NCBI GenBank assembly: GCA_016165875.1
Contig: JABBOT010000031.1
Location: 1,778,878 to 1,842,877 of the forward strand
Length of the DNA stretch: 64,000 bases
DNA from: Acanthopleura granulata
Lineage: Eukaryota; Mollusca; Polyplacophora; Chitonida; Chitonidae
Direction of reading: 5' to 3'
In this document: in pieces, positions 1-11,584 of the stretch
How the letters are laid out: each line of letters opens with the position of its first letter
Numbering within the stretch: position 1 is the stretch's first letter
Translations under genes and position numbers: made by a program
The notes under the pieces: generated by a model
Databases searched by the model: none
What the model was told of the DNA's origin: nothing
What the model saw: the letters and a program-made list of their open reading frames with translations, nothing else

Positions 1-99
1 TGTTCATACGTCCCTATGCGTCCTGTATCCCACATGCTTTTGACTGTCTTTCTGCAACTTTTAAACAATTGACCAATGACGTTCAGTGCCTGCTCCTCC
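1..99. other. Window start, nothing recognised
   Basis: This should be intronic sequence of RLR copy A, because the first visible exon of that gene starts at 552. No motif, repeat or coding stretch was recognised. Confidence 0.5.
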
Positions 100-352
100 A
101 GCAGAGTAAGCGTGCTAGCGCTGCACAATGACCCAGATGCCTCCCACCATTGCGGTCTGTGTAAGTTCAAGTCCACCTCATGCTGGCTTCCTCTCCCGCC
201 GTACGTGCGAAGATCCGTCAGCAACTTGCAGATGGTCGCGGGTTTCCCCCTGGCTCTGCCCGGTTTCCTTCCTCCATAAAGCTGGCCTCCATCGTATAAG
301 TGAAATATTCTTGAACACGGCGTAAAACACCAATTAAAGTAAATAAATAAAC
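100..352 (+). mobile_element. tRNA-derived SINE, + orientation
   Basis: The tRNA-like head (GCGTGCTAGCGCTGCACAAT) is followed by a body shared with about fifteen other places in this window. Body landmarks are TTCAAGTCCACCTCATGCTG, GGTTTCC and TATAAGTGAAATATTCTTGA, and the element ends in AATAAATAAA. The same body recurs near 22140, 37930, 43850 and 45810 in this orientation and at 50900, 57245, 58020 and 61285 in the other. It lies in an intron of RLR copy A. The family name is not assigned. Short ORFs across it are incidental. Confidence 0.8.
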
Positions 353-551
353 CCTGCGACTTTAGTCACAAAAGTTGCCACTAACTTGGCCAACACAAAT
401 GATTTACTCCAGACTTAAACCAGATCACCACCATGTAGCAGACATGATATATTTTCCGTTTTAAAACGGAATTCCGTTTTTTTTATATTCCTGGCTTCCG
501 ATCTTGTCATCTTCATAATTGTTTTATATTTGCCTTAACTAACTGTTGTAG

Positions 552-767
552 AGAAAGCAAACCTTCTCAGTGGAATTTGTAGTCCGGATGAGGAAGACAG
601 TGCTATCACGGTCGTGAAGAACAAACTAGCAGACATATATCGAGGCAACGGACGTTACAAAGTGGCTCTTCTGATGAAGTATAATCAGGCCATTTTGTCC
701 ATGCTGTTTTACTTACGACAGAAACTCCCACATGTCATGTTCGAGTGTGTTCTGACACACCATCAGG
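552..767 (+). CDS. RLR copy A exon: Hel2, motif IV region
   Basis: The acceptor is TTGTAG and the donor GTAAGA; phase is 1 in and 1 out, length 216 nt. The peptide contains TVVKNKLADIYRGNGRYKVA then LLMKYNQAILSM, equivalent to the RIG-I stretch ending in the motif IV strand. A near twin is the copy B exon 52472-52687. Confidence 0.88.
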
Positions 768-3700
768 GTAAGACATAAATTATATATGCCAGCAGACCTG
801 TTTTAGGAGAAAGTAAGCATTCTTGCGATTTTTCAGGTTATAGTGGAGTTTTGAATTTGAGCTCTTTTTTTCGAAGAAGGTGAAACGAGTCCAACTGTGT
901 CATGTGACTTGTCAAAAATGTTAGGCAATTTTGTTCACTTCAATATAACGATCACCTGTATCACCTTTTACGTCAGGTACAGACGACCTCTTCTATCAGC
1001 AGCGCCTTAAGTCAAAAAACTTTCCCTGTCGTACGTTTACTGTAAATAACTTTTTCTTACACTTTTCGCAGACGCCCATGTGTAATCAACGTAATCAGTA
1101 GCCTAACATTTTTAACAGGTCTTATGGTACAGTAGGGCTGTTCTTACTTCTAGCGACAAAAGAGTTTGAACTCGAAACTCCCCTATTCTATGGAATCGAA
1201 CACGGGACAGTCAGGAGTATTCTATTCATCTTGACTGGATCCTATAATTTGACTGGTCACGTGATCGAATAGATTATTTTGTCCAATCAGAACGAGAAGG
1301 AGTACTTTATACCGCGGCATATATAGTCATTTATATTTCTCCTTTGTTCTCGGGGGAAAAAGAATCATTGCAGCAATGCCACCCGCTTGTCTCAACACAT
1401 GGTGATAAAATGCTTTACAGGGAATTTTACGTTTGTATGTGATGGGCAATGCTGAGCGTTTTTCGAGAGAATATGGTTTTTATTTTGTTTCATACTTGTG
1501 TGTCTTCATTGTGTGCCTTTTTTTGCATGTTTCTGGATGTTCCTTGTTACATTGGTGTCCCTTCGACGGCTGCATTTTTGTAAACCATGTTATAGACTCA
1601 ACGGTTGAGACTGAGCGGCTGATCCAGTCGAGGTTCGATGTCCTGATCACTACCTGGCCGATCCTCGCCTTTCACCTGGGAAAAGAGATGAGGACCTGGC
1701 ACTGCGTTATAAGGACGGACTGCCCGGGCAAAGACGTCATCACCTGGACACATCAGGGTAAGTGTAAATAGCCACCACCTGATGGAGAGAGGTTCAGGCT
1801 GTGTGAGCAACTACTGGTTTACACCGCGGGTGTTCCTTAAAGTGAAAAACCACTCGAAAATGAAATTATGGTGAGTGAAAAGTGCATACAAAACTGTGTC
1901 TGAAAATACCTTCACTGATTAAAAATGCTTTTCAACCAAATTAAATACAGCCAAAAGTTTCCATTGTGTGGTGGACCATGCTGAACAAGCTGAAGAACAA
2001 TGACGTTACACATTCCTTTTAGTTGCTAAACAGCCTCTGATTGTTATATGTATACGTTCAACATGAATATACATGCAGTACACCTGTATCTATATTTAAT
2101 GTGGAAATATAACAATCAGACTGCGTTTAATTTGGTGGGAAAAATAAAAAAATCGGTGAAGGTATATTCAGATTCAATCTTTCATGCTCTTTTCACTCAC
2201 CACAGCTTCATTTTTGAGCGGTCTTTTTTACTTTAAAGTTTGAAGGTGTATTACTTATGTGGTTACTGACTCACACCCCGGTCCTTTTGTCTGACTTAGG
2301 TGGGCTTTGAAGGCGTATTATATATGTGGTTACTGACTCACATCCCGGTCCTGTTGTCTGACTCGGGTGGGCTTTGAAGGCGTATTACATATGTGGTTAC
2401 TGACTCACACCCCGGTCCTGTTGTGTGACTCGGGTGAGCTGTCGCGAAAAACCACTTGGTCTCGTCCCAGCAATGGGGATGCCTGAAGGTGTTTCCCAAT
2501 ACAGCTTATCTAGTAAAGAAGTATGGTGATTTTTAAGTTCAGACCATCCTCATGTCGCTGGAAGACATCCTCACGTACGATCCACTAGGAAATCTACATG
2601 AGGAGGACTTGATATCATATTGACCTCATTGGTGAGAACATCTTGGGTTATTGCAGTGCGCCAGCGCGCTAGACACCTCAGCCACAGAGGCCCGGGAATT
2701 TGAGGTTGATTGTACGGATGCCATGGGGCATTCTGGCGAATACTTTGATTCCTTCCAAGATAAATAAAATGTCGGTTTGTGGCAAGGGTATTCTGTCAGT
2801 GGTTTGCAGTTTTAAATGGATCTGTGTGTCCATGTATAGAAGTTTAATCAAGAAGTTATAAGGGTTCACTGTGATAAATCATTCACAGTTTTATGCCATC
2901 TTTACCCTTCACCTCACCAACATGTTTTCCATACAAATCCCACCAACAGCGCTCGGTTTCGATTCCGGTCATACTGTTTGATTATTGAAAAAATAACTAA
3001 GACAAAACACCTGAGTGATCAAGTATAATGGGAAATAGAAACAACTTTTAAACTCTGTTTTGCGGTTAGAAGCAGTCCATAGTAGGTGTAGTGAACAAAT
3101 TCATTCCAGCACGTTTATTCAGAACACACGAGCCACTTTATTACAACTCCATATCCAATATATAGAAACCATTGCTTTGTTATCCATGAATTCTTCATAA
3201 CATTAGCAAATCCTATGTCAGAGCCAATACCATTGATCGTCACAGTGATCGAGCGTGCGTGTATGTCAAGGTCGTCGTCAACGTGGACGTGGACGTGAAA
3301 GTGGACGTGGTTCAAGCTGTACCAATAATACAAGAAACCCGAATTTAGAACCGCATCAAATCTTAAAATAATCATTAACTTAGCTCAATCTGTTTCAGAA
3401 CCATCGCTAGAGTAATGACCTCCCATTCACACATCAATGTTAATGCACAATGATGTTTTCACGATTACTACATGTACTTCTTGTCGTTACGATTAAATGC
3501 ACCAGTTTTGATGAGCTTTAGTGAATTGAAAAGATAGCCTAAGTTTGTATACATGTGAAACAACATCAGTCACAGCTAAATGATATGACGAAGTTATTCA
3601 TTCAGCAGACATACATACGAACTCAGAGGTTAAGGAATTAAAAAATATGAAACTCACAACAATTCTGCACGTAGTCTGGAGTCCACAATAATCAGAACTC

Positions 3701-5698
3701 TCGTGTTTATAAACATTTAACTTTGATAAACTTTGCATGAACTCTCCGCTCATTTCAAGAAACATCCATCCCCCTTCTCTAAAAACTCGCAAGACTTTCC
3801 TATCGCAGGACGCCAATTGTAGGTCTTTCAGGAAGGGAAGGACCGGTTGAAACAAAAACCTGAACTTGTACAATCCATCACAACTATGACAAAAGAGTAT
3901 GCTTTGTCTCTTACAATAGGTACGGGAATCGTTTGAAAAAAGGCTAATTGTGTTACATCTCTCGGTTGTTTCAATCTTCGTATTTACGTAAAGTGAAGAA
4001 CTTTCCCAAAAAATTTCGCAGTTTTGCACAGCTGCAAATAACAGTAATATTGTTAGTATTTTGTTCATATTTCTTAGGCCAAATGATTCACTGAAAATAA
4101 TAGAAGAACGCAGGCTACATGCATGAGACATTTTGGGTTTTTGACATACCTAATGTTTGCTCCTACCGAACTTGGGTAGGAAAATGACCTCGACTTTTCC
4201 ATGTGATTTTGGATTTTGAAATTAACACATGCCTGGGATAAAGCTTGAAAAAAACGAAGAAATTTCTGGAGCCAAAACTTTTTGGTGTGACAGATATTCG
4301 TGTGGCATGTGAAAACTTCCGGGCTACGGTCCATATGGACCCTAGTCGGTAGATGTTAATCGTCTCAGGAGCCATTTGATTACAAATGTCATGTCGTGTG
4401 CTAATGGTATTGTCGAAGCGATCTTCCACAATACGTCCATCCGCTCGCCAGTCTGTCCTTATCTGTGGAAACACTCTATTCTTCCAAGGCTGGTAGCTAG
4501 ATTTGTCACACTTGTGCACACTTTTGTCAGCTTCCACAGTGGCATCAATCCATTTAATTTCTTGTGATCTTTGCCCGTTTTTTCAAAGTCATAAGGATCA
4601 TTTAAGTTATTTTTTCGACATGTTTGTGAAGAATGTAATCAATTGCAAACAGTAAGACAGGAAATATGAATTGCAAATTAAACTATATAGATAAAATTTA
4701 TCGTAAATAATAATTTTATGTCACTATACATGCGGTAGCTCAGCTTTAGAGCTGTTTAAATTTCGTGAGCCCTGACAACAACGCTCTTGTGACACCGTGC
4801 ACAGTCTAACATTTGTTGCAGACCACTTGTCTGACAATATGGTGGGTATATTGGTACATTAAACATGAGAAATTCCGTGAGAAACTTGCCAAAGGGCACA
4901 TGGGATTTATCAACCCCTAAACAGTGGAAGTGTTATATCTTTTTTAGGTGTGATATTTGCCACAATGAATTAATTGAAAGAATTGGTACTGTAATACCTC
5001 TGATTTATTATTATTTTTTTTCAGTTCTACCTGCGACACAGGCAAAGAGTCAGTTTGCTTATCCCGAAACAGAGTCGGAGAGTCCTGTGGATTTGCTCAT
5101 GGAGTCAACCACTGAGAAAGTTACTCTAGAAATAGCACAACTGCAGCAAAACTCAAGCGTGTTGTACCAGGCCCTTCTGAGTGATGCCCAAATTGCCTCA
5201 TCGGAACGGGAGTTATGGAGTCGTTCTACTTCAAGCCTTACAAAGCTATATGACAAACTGGTTGGTGATTTCTTCTGCAATGGCTGCGGTACCTTTGTGT
5301 GCAACAGAGCGCATGTACGGAATTTGGACGACCTGTGGTTAGGCTTGGATCCGAGGCTCATTCACCGGATTGTTACGATCAGACATCCGGCACCGATTGT
5401 CTTCAGCGGCGGCTACGCCAAACTTGGCCGATTTGTCTGCAAAGAGTGTGGCCAGAACTGGGGCATCATAGCGTATGTGCTGGGAAGACCGCATTTGGCT
5501 TTTGCCAAACGTGGTCTTGACTATCTCATTGAAGGTCGCCTTCAGCCCCACGACCCAAGTTGGAGAAGCGTTGATATTGAGATCGAGATGTTCAACTACA
5601 ACCGCGACCTTCTCCGTTGCCTGCCATCCTCTTTTTGTGTGGATGGAGAGACAGTCGCAGAACTTCAAAGACGTTTACCAGAACCTGTGGAGGATTAA
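552..5698 (+). CDS. RIG-I-like receptor, copy A, 3' part (last three exons)
   Basis: This is the 3' end of a gene whose 5' exons lie before base 1. The visible coding exons are 552-767, 1596-1757 and 5025-5698, joined in phase 1 at both introns. The product covers the end of Hel2 (motifs IV to VI region), a helical pincer-like segment and the RLR C-terminal domain, which in this family binds dsRNA or RNA termini in the cytoplasm. Zinc ligands are visible as CNGC and CKEC pairs. Helicase motifs V and VI are unrecognisable: TTWPILAFHLG stands where a RIG-I helicase has ATSVADEGID, and TWTHQVLPATQ where it has QTRGRGRAR. The two upstream visible exons have exactly the lengths of their copy B partners; the last is 674 against 668 nt. 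The frame is open to a TAA. By eye about two thirds of residues match copy B. It may share the copy B architecture upstream, but the window cannot show this. Confidence 0.9.
768..1595 (+). other. Intron of RLR copy A
   Basis: GT-AG intron between the motif IV exon and the motif V/VI exon. No repeat family, RNA gene or coding stretch was recognised. An ORF at 1433-1771 is the following exon read back through the intron. Confidence 0.8.
1596..1757 (+). CDS. RLR copy A exon: Hel2, degenerate motifs V and VI
   Basis: The acceptor is TTATAG and the donor GTAAGT; phase 1 in and out, 162 nt. It encodes FDVLITTWPILAFHLGKEM and RTDCPGKDVITWTH. The position matches motif V (ATSVADEGID) and the strand leading to motif VI in RIG-I, but the catalytic residues are absent. 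The residues that replace them are nearly the same in copy B, so they look selected. Confidence 0.88.
1834..2238. mobile_element. Foldback MITE, copy 1
   Basis: An element of about 400 bp has long imperfect terminal inverted repeats. The left end runs CCTTAAAGTGAAAAACCACT, GGTGAGTGAAAAG and CTGAAAATACCTTCAC. The right end carries their reverse complements (GTGAAGGTATATTCAG, CTTTTCACTCACCAC, ACTTTAAAG). A second member lies at 55903-56316. No transposase is present, so it is non-autonomous. It sits in the last intron of RLR copy A. Confidence 0.75.
2239..2440. repeat. 67-bp tandem repeat, about 3 copies
   Basis: Units begin TTTGAAGG at 2239, 2306 and 2373, a spacing of exactly 67 bp. Each contains TGTGGTTACTGACTCACA and a GTCCTgTTGTcTGACT stretch. 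The array abuts the right end of the MITE at 1834-2238. Confidence 0.85.
2441..3597. other. Copy A last intron, mostly featureless
   Basis: At about 2650-2695 there is a reverse-complemented fragment resembling the tRNA-like SINE head (GTGCGCCAGCGCGCTAGACA). At 3280-3315 there is a short GTGGACGTG run. Nothing else was recognised. Confidence 0.5.
3598..4068 (-). CDS. Possible small secreted Cys-rich protein, antisense in RLR intron
   Basis: A minus-strand ORF from ATG at 4068 encodes 156 residues. It starts with a signal-peptide-like segment (MNKILTILLLFAAVQNC) followed by a body with eight spaced cysteines, including FCHSC and TYC. An upstream in-frame ATG at 4131 would add 21 residues that hide the signal peptide. 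A good splice acceptor (TTATTTTCAG) sits just upstream, with the exon starting at 4090. A perfect donor (GTGAGT) at 3657 would end an exon after exactly 137 codons in phase 0. The gene would be nested, antisense, in the last intron of RLR copy A. No family was recognised. The ORF is long for AT-rich DNA, but chance cannot be excluded. Confidence 0.3.
   Translation of the reverse strand: MNKILTILLLFAAVQNCEIFWESSSLYVNTKIETTERCNTISLFSNDSRTYCKRQSILFCHSCDGLYKFRFLFQPVLPFLKDLQLASCDRKVLRVFREGGWMFLEMSGEFMQSLSKLNVYKHESSDYCGLQTTCRIVVSFIFFNSLTSEFVCMSAE
4132..5024. other. Copy A last intron, 3' part
   Basis: No repeat or RNA gene was recognised. Minus-strand ORFs at 4074-4537 lack domain features. The intron ends in a strong polypyrimidine tract and TTTTTCAG directly before the C-terminal-domain exon. 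Confidence 0.5.
5025..5698 (+). CDS. RLR copy A last exon: pincer and C-terminal RNA-binding domain
   Basis: The acceptor is TTTTTTCAG, incoming phase 1, and the stop is TAA; 674 nt. The order is SQFAYPETE, a long helix (EKVTLEIAQLQQNSSVLY), then the C-terminal domain. That domain shows CNGCGTFVC, IRHPAPIVFSGGYAKLGRF, and VCKECGQNWGIIAYVLG. The CxxC plus CxxC spacing matches the structural zinc site of RIG-I, MDA5 and LGP2 C-terminal domains. The loop before the second pair reads SGGYAKLGRF here and SKGYARLGRF in copy B; this loop contacts RNA in characterised RLRs. Confidence 0.92.
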
Positions 5699-5996
5699 AG
5701 GTTGAAATGGCCTACAGTTTTTACTTGTTTAAAGGAAAAAGACACCCCACAGAACACCGCTGAAGTGTGCTGAACTGCATCTTTAGAAACAAAAAACATT
5801 TCTGTATGTATGTCTGTGCAGTCAAAATGATCACCATACTGAGGTTCTCTTTGATCAGTGTTCATTAAATATTTTTGCACATCCACGTAACCAAAAGGGT
5901 GTTACTGATTCAACAGGTGTAACTATCAAGGCTGTAAAAGCTTAAAAATTCTTAATTCTCTTAAAAGACTCAAAAGGTTCTATCTTGATCTTCTCA

Positions 5997-6002
5997 AATA
6001 AA
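5997..6002 (+). terminator. Candidate polyadenylation signal of RLR copy A
   Basis: AATAAA lies about 300 nt after the copy A stop codon, the first canonical hexamer downstream in a T-rich 3' context. This is positional evidence only. Confidence 0.5.
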
Positions 6003-6189
6003 GTCCTGTGTATGCTAATTACCCTTGTTTTCATGTTAGTGCTTATTAAATGTGTCCACGACAGGAACGTATAGAAGAATTTTAATCCACACCCCTCCAC
6101 ATTTTTTTACTCTATAGCCTTTTGCGTAAGTCATAGTCCTATGGGTCGTTTAAGTTGCTTTTTTCCCAACCTTACATTCCTTGAAAGCC

Positions 6190-6363
6190 ACTGGTCTTCC
6201 ACCAGCATGGCCTGAGCTTTGTGGAAAAGTTCTTCACTAACTTGCCAAAGGTCGGTCATTGTGCCCAACACTCTGATATCTTGCATCCATAAAAATGATC
6301 GTTATTGTATGAGTGAAAAATTCTCCTGAATGGCGTTAAGCATCAATAAAATGAATAAAATAA
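6190..6363 (+). mobile_element. Diverged SINE, + orientation
   Basis: A degraded copy of the SINE body (TTGTATGAGTGAAAAATTCT, then GGCGTTAAGCATCAATAAA) ends in AATGAATAAAATAAA. The head is not clear. Confidence 0.55.
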
Positions 6364-6659
6364 ACCGCTGAAGGAGTGTGAAGAAACTAGGAGGGCTTTA
6401 AATATAGCCCCAGTTACCCATCTCTCCCCCGTTTAAACCTCCAACGTACACACCCCTTGTAGTAAAATTATGAAGGAAAAAAAATAGGCGTGAAACATTA
6501 AATTAGTAAGATTAGCCATCAGTGCAGTGTCAAATGTAACATTTTACCATCTGCATTCCCCGAATAAAGAAGTAAAGTATGTGTTTCCGAAATGTGGCAA
6601 TCAAAGCAGTCACTTCTATCTTGAATTATGTCCTATTTTAAGGGAATGGTCTTTTGGTA

Positions 6660-6780
6660 AAATTTGCTTATTTATTTATTTGATTGGGGTATTAGGCTGT
6701 ACTCTAAAATATTTTACTTGTACGACGGCGGCCAGCGTTGTGGTGGGTGGAGACCTGTGAAATAGGCCCAGTCAGCCAGA
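6660..6780 (-). mobile_element. Truncated SINE, minus orientation
   Basis: It starts with the reversed tail (TATTTATTTATTTGATTGG) and continues through TACGACGGCGGCCAGCGTTG, the reverse complement of the SINE 3' body. The tRNA-like head is missing. Confidence 0.65.
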
Positions 6781-8502
6781 TGCTGAATTCATGTTTCTTA
6801 TATTTTCGAATAAGTTAGTCTATCTGTCAATCTATCAGTCTAGCTGTGTGATGTGTGGGTGTGAACGATATGCAAATCCCCAGTTTTGCACTTCGGTCAT
6901 GTCTTCATTTTTTCATCAGAAAGTTAATAGGTAACTGTTTAAACCAGCAAGCTGTTCATATTAGTGTTATTAGCGGAAATAGTGTTAAGTGCGCAGTTCA
7001 AAGCCAGGAGGGAGTTCTGTTAGCTATTGCCATGCTATAAAGAGTTACCATAGTTACCGACGTCTGGCTTAACGTCACTATTGCAGTACTGTGATCATGT
7101 CGTGGACAGGGATTGGCCAGGGACTGATGTGGGTTGGGATGATGATAGGGGGCGTGTGTGAGGAAGTGGGGGTTGGAGGGAGGCGAAAGAGATTTTAATG
7201 TTTTTGTTTGCAGCAGATAGTTACAATTGAACAAGAACATGTCATAACTCTTGAATGAGGTGAATGGCATGGCGGAGTATGTGTGGGGGTTGCAGGGCGC
7301 CTTTAAGTGTTCGAATCGGGGTGTTAATTAGAGGGTAATTTGAGATAAATAGGAAAAAAAATGGTTTTAGTTCCGGCCATGGAAAGCGAATTTGTGGATT
7401 CCCCTGCTCTGATTATTCATAAGGCCTTGGTAGCGAGGCGCTCATCCGGTCGTTTGACCAATTGTCATCCACCAATACAACTTGCATATCTTGATCGTCG
7501 ACAATTCATTAGTGATTTGCCAAAACTCGTCGGTTTATTTTGGTTTTTTACCAACAATAAAACCGACAGACATTAACTATGACTTAAGACAATAATCTTG
7601 TTAAGTCAGTAATTTAATAATCGTTCACCGTAGCAATTTTAGACTGAGAATGTCGTATTCGTACTCATTTAGGATAGCAGTGCAAATCTTGAGCTAAGTT
7701 ATGGGCTTTGCCCTACTGACACCGGGGGGTGTACTGTCGGAATCCAGAGCAGATAAATATAAATATGTTGCAATTATTTATTTCATTCATTTTCTGAGTT
7801 CAGAAATTAGAAAATAAATTCTAAGCCTGAAAAAGGGCTAAGGCTAAGGGCTAGTAGAGTGAGACATCTACTCGCCATGTTAGCTCTGGATTTAGTTTTT
7901 GACTCTGAGGTCGTGGGTTCGAAACCTGGAGTAGTACACTAGCCACACAGTGTAATCCTAAATGACGATAATACTTCAACCGCTTTCTGAACGCAATCCA
8001 CCAATGTCAAAGACACATATTTATCAACATATTGAAAGAAGATGGGAAATAAACGACTGTGCTTGACAATAAATGTAAGGCAAACACAGAAACGGAAAGT
8101 TTGTGATCTATTAACCGAGTCTAACTTCAGCCATTTTATCTCAAAGCAAAACCTTGTACACCGTATAGCTTTTGAAAATCAATGTCTCCAATAAAAAGTA
8201 AATAATAAAATGTGTCTATAAATACCGCCACCAAATATGACTGAAATATTCTGAAATACCGCCATCACAGATGAGTGAAATTTTCACAATGTCGTCACCA
8301 TATCTAAGTGAAATATTCATAAATATAAAGTACCGAAAAAAGAAGCTTATTCACTTAAGTCAATGATGAAATCACAATGTTTTTCATCATGTTGGTTTTG
8401 TGCATAAAAACAAATATATCTGGATTTCCAAGTCACTTTACAGAGACTGTTTCAGTGCTCTCCGTCCATATTCCTGCTCTGCTCAAATATCGGATTATAT
8501 AA
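6781..8502. other. Intergenic, nothing firm
   Basis: No gene was recognised. A tRNA B-box-like stretch (GGTTCGAAACC, about 7917) has no foldable tRNA around it. Short ORFs at 6998-7270 and 7361-7576 show no domain features. Confidence 0.5.
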
Positions 8503-8597
8503 GTCTCTGCTCCCGCCTGGGATAATATAAACCTCTTGGAGTCTCCCGCCAGGGATAATATAAACCTCTTGGGGTCTCTGCTCCCGCCTGGGATAAT
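8503..8597. repeat. Short tandem repeat, about 3 copies of 33-38 bp
   Basis: CTCCCGCCtGGGATAATATA begins near 8510, 8543 and 8581, with AACCTCTTGG between units. Confidence 0.8.
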
Positions 8598-9972
8598 TTT
8601 GATCCATTTGTATACAATTATTTAATGCCTATCATTAATTTACATACTAGTTGTGTTTCATACACTGATGTACACTACCTCTGGTGAAATAAATGAAATA
8701 GTTGTTCAATGAAAATTATACGAATTACATGCACGGCATATCATTTACACCGTGTGGCAGGTATGAGTTTGTTTTGGACGGGTAATGTACCAGTTCGGAA
8801 AAATAGAAAAAGCGTTATTTCACTGGAGAGGCTTTGCGAAGTGCTCCTGGACAATGGACACTTTCTCATGGCACCGTACGAGGCCAAATCCATAGCACGT
8901 GTTTCACATCATTGCTATGGAAAAACAGCAAGAAGAAAAGAAAACATTGTCAGACGTAGAAATTGATTGACTATAAATCACCACTATTACAATAAATCTA
9001 CACGGTACACAGGAATAATAAGCTTTTATATCAAAACAATACCACTGAAATATCTAAATTACAACGCTGAAAACGGTGAAAGCAAGCGCTGTAGCAAAAA
9101 TGATGGCATTTAAACACTTCAGCAGATAATCATCTGCGTTGACCGACCCTCAGTCTGATCCGACCGACCCACCAATCAGTATTTGACCATCATATAGATA
9201 AAGGATGGCAGGAGCACATATTATATGGTATAACCAATATAAATACATGGTCTAATCAATACAACTGGGGTTAACAAAATCCTGTAGTTACCTGTGTAAA
9301 TATCAGGTAAAACACCTGGGTATTCGTAAGTCCCAAATAGGGCACCTGGAAGTTGCCTCACAAAGGGATCGTAAACGTTATGCCGGCCTAATCACAATGA
9401 CAACCCATCCTGACGGCATACGCCGCCTTCGTACTTGCGACCGGCCTAACATAACGACCGCTTTGAGAAACAGCCCCCTGGACGTTTGATTGACGAATAA
9501 CCCATTCTGAGTAGGCTCTACGCCTGTAAACAGATATGTCACTTTCTTTTATTTTACTCAGGAGTATTCATAGCCATACTTAAGAACATTTGCAACAGCA
9601 AATAATGTTATTTTCTTTATTTTTTATTGATTACTATGTCACTCACAATACAAAGCTTTTATTTCTAAGATACATTTATGAAAAATGGTACTTTACTGAG
9701 AGCAATTGCTTGTTACGTAACATATTACTTCTCATCGAGATTTTGTGTGTTATTTTTCTTACCCGAATGTATCGTTTCGCATCGTCTATGGTATACGAGG
9801 AGTACTAATTCACATAGCAACTCTCCTTCTGCCTGTAGGTGGACTCGGCGATGTCCGACCACCAGTCAATCAAGTTACCTTCTATTTCAAACTTCCTACC
9901 TGTTAACAACGGTTCATGTAGTTCATATTTACTTACTGACTTGATCGTTGCTAATAACGCAAAACGCTGGTT
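8598..9972. other. Intergenic, nothing recognised
   Basis: Short ORFs at 8709-8966 and 9590-9944 have no recognisable motif. No repeat family was seen. Confidence 0.5.
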
Positions 9973-10232
9973 TTGGTTGAGTTAGAGTGGCTCTTGTGTG
10001 TTGTAGATTTTGAGCCTCTGTCCTGCATTGGCAGAGTTAAGACTGATGTCATGTATTGCCTGAGTTAGGGCCGCTGTTGCATTTTGGATTGTGTACTGGT
10101 AGATTTGAAGCCGCTGCCGTGTATTGCCTGAGATAGATTCTCCGTCGTGTATTGGCTGAGTTAGAACCGCTGTGGTATTTTGGTTGAGTTAGAGCCGCTG
10201 TCGCCTTGAGCGTGTGTCGTGTATTGGATGAT
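9973..10232. repeat. Degenerate tandem repeat (GAGTTAGAGCCGCTGT)
   Basis: Imperfect units of GAGTTAGAgCCGCTGTcGTGT separated by TATTGGcTGAGTT recur seven or eight times with variable spacing. Confidence 0.6.
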
Positions 10233-10557
10233 TTACATTATATGATAACGTCGCGCAACAATTTCATTCCGACCTAAACATGTGTGTTGTGTGTTAAGGA
10301 TAAATAGTAATCCTAGGGCACAACTTTCTATTCATACTTTTCACAGTATTGATTCTGTGAAAAATATCTAGAGTAAGTAAGTAATGGTATTTTGTGACAC
10401 ACGTTTTAATGGTTCTTTGCTTACGCTTAGTTCATTTTAATGGTTCTATCCATTAAGAGAAACACTGTTAGATGCAAAAGATATACGAAGCAAATATCCA
10501 GTTTCTTTCTTTTTGTACCACTGTGTATCTTACAGGACTCATCTTTGCTGTCTAACA

Positions 10558-10935
10558 CTCTCCGGTGTGATCTGATGCGTCTCACCCCTATGCTACTTGA
10601 TGCGACTCATCTGTGTTATCTGTTACGACTCTCCTGCCTTATTTGCTACGATTCACCTGTGTTACATTATACGACTCACCTATGTTATCTGATAGGTCAC
10701 ACCCGTGTTACCTGATATGATCCACCTACATTACGACTTACCTGCATTATCTGATACCTGCGTGGTCTCATGCGACTCACCAGAGTTATCTGATATCATC
10801 TACCTATGTTATCTGATACGAATCACTTGTGTTATCTGATACGATTCACCTGTGTTGCCTCATACGACTCACCTGTGTTATTTCGTACAACTCAACTGTG
10901 TTTTCTGACACGACTCACCAGTATTATCTGACATG
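10558..10935. repeat. Degenerate ~25-bp tandem repeat
   Basis: The units resemble GACTCACCTGTGTTATCTGA followed by TAC, about fourteen imperfect copies. The ORF at 10440-10715 is a by-product. Confidence 0.7.
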
Positions 10936-11584
10936 ACTCATCAATGTTAACCTTGGATAACAATATACATCTGTACAGATTTAAACACATCGCATCTTCC
11001 CAAATAAATACAGTGTTTTGCGCTTTTTGTCGCGATTTCTGTCACTATGGTTACTCCATGAACAGTGAGACATCCTATGAATGATAATCTCACTATGTAA
11101 TGGAACTGAAGAAGACTTAGTTGTCCTTGATGTTAATATAGCGGTTAGCGAGGTATAGTAGTAGAGACAGAAGAGAAATCCCAGTAAAAAGTGTCCTTAT
11201 GCAAAATATAAATATGTGTACCTGTATTTGGACGACTAATTTCTGAGTGAGGTGTTTTGAGGTATAATAGAATGCGTAGGCAGTAGACGATTGAATTTTT
11301 GGAATTTGCACAAGAAAACTATTTCCAAAATAACTGTACTTCTTGCAGTACCGTGGTTTTTTGTTCCCGCAATAAATTTGTACCTTTTTGAAATTAGTAC
11401 ATTTGTGATATTATTGGTATGATGGGAATGTACAGATATTCCCTATTTTTAAGAAGGGCTTGATGTTTTTTAAATAGTTCCTTCAGAGTGGGGTAGAATA
11501 CGCTGACGAAGTGACAATCAGGAAACACGTGTCTTTCTTCTCTCCTGTGAAAATGTGCTCTTGTGGTTTATTTTAACAAATCAC
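10936..11584. other. Intergenic, nothing recognised
   Basis: AT-rich sequence without a recognised gene or repeat. The minus ORF at 11117-11311 has no domain features. Confidence 0.5.

Noticed and set aside
4074..4537. Overlapping minus ORFs upstream of the signal-peptide ORF
   Set aside because: They have no recognisable features; at most they could contain an upstream untranslated exon.
7860..7950. Possible tRNA gene (GGTTCGAAACC B box)
   Set aside because: The T stem has a mismatch, the distance to a matching acceptor strand is too long, and no clear A box is present. It is more likely a decayed tRNA-derived repeat.
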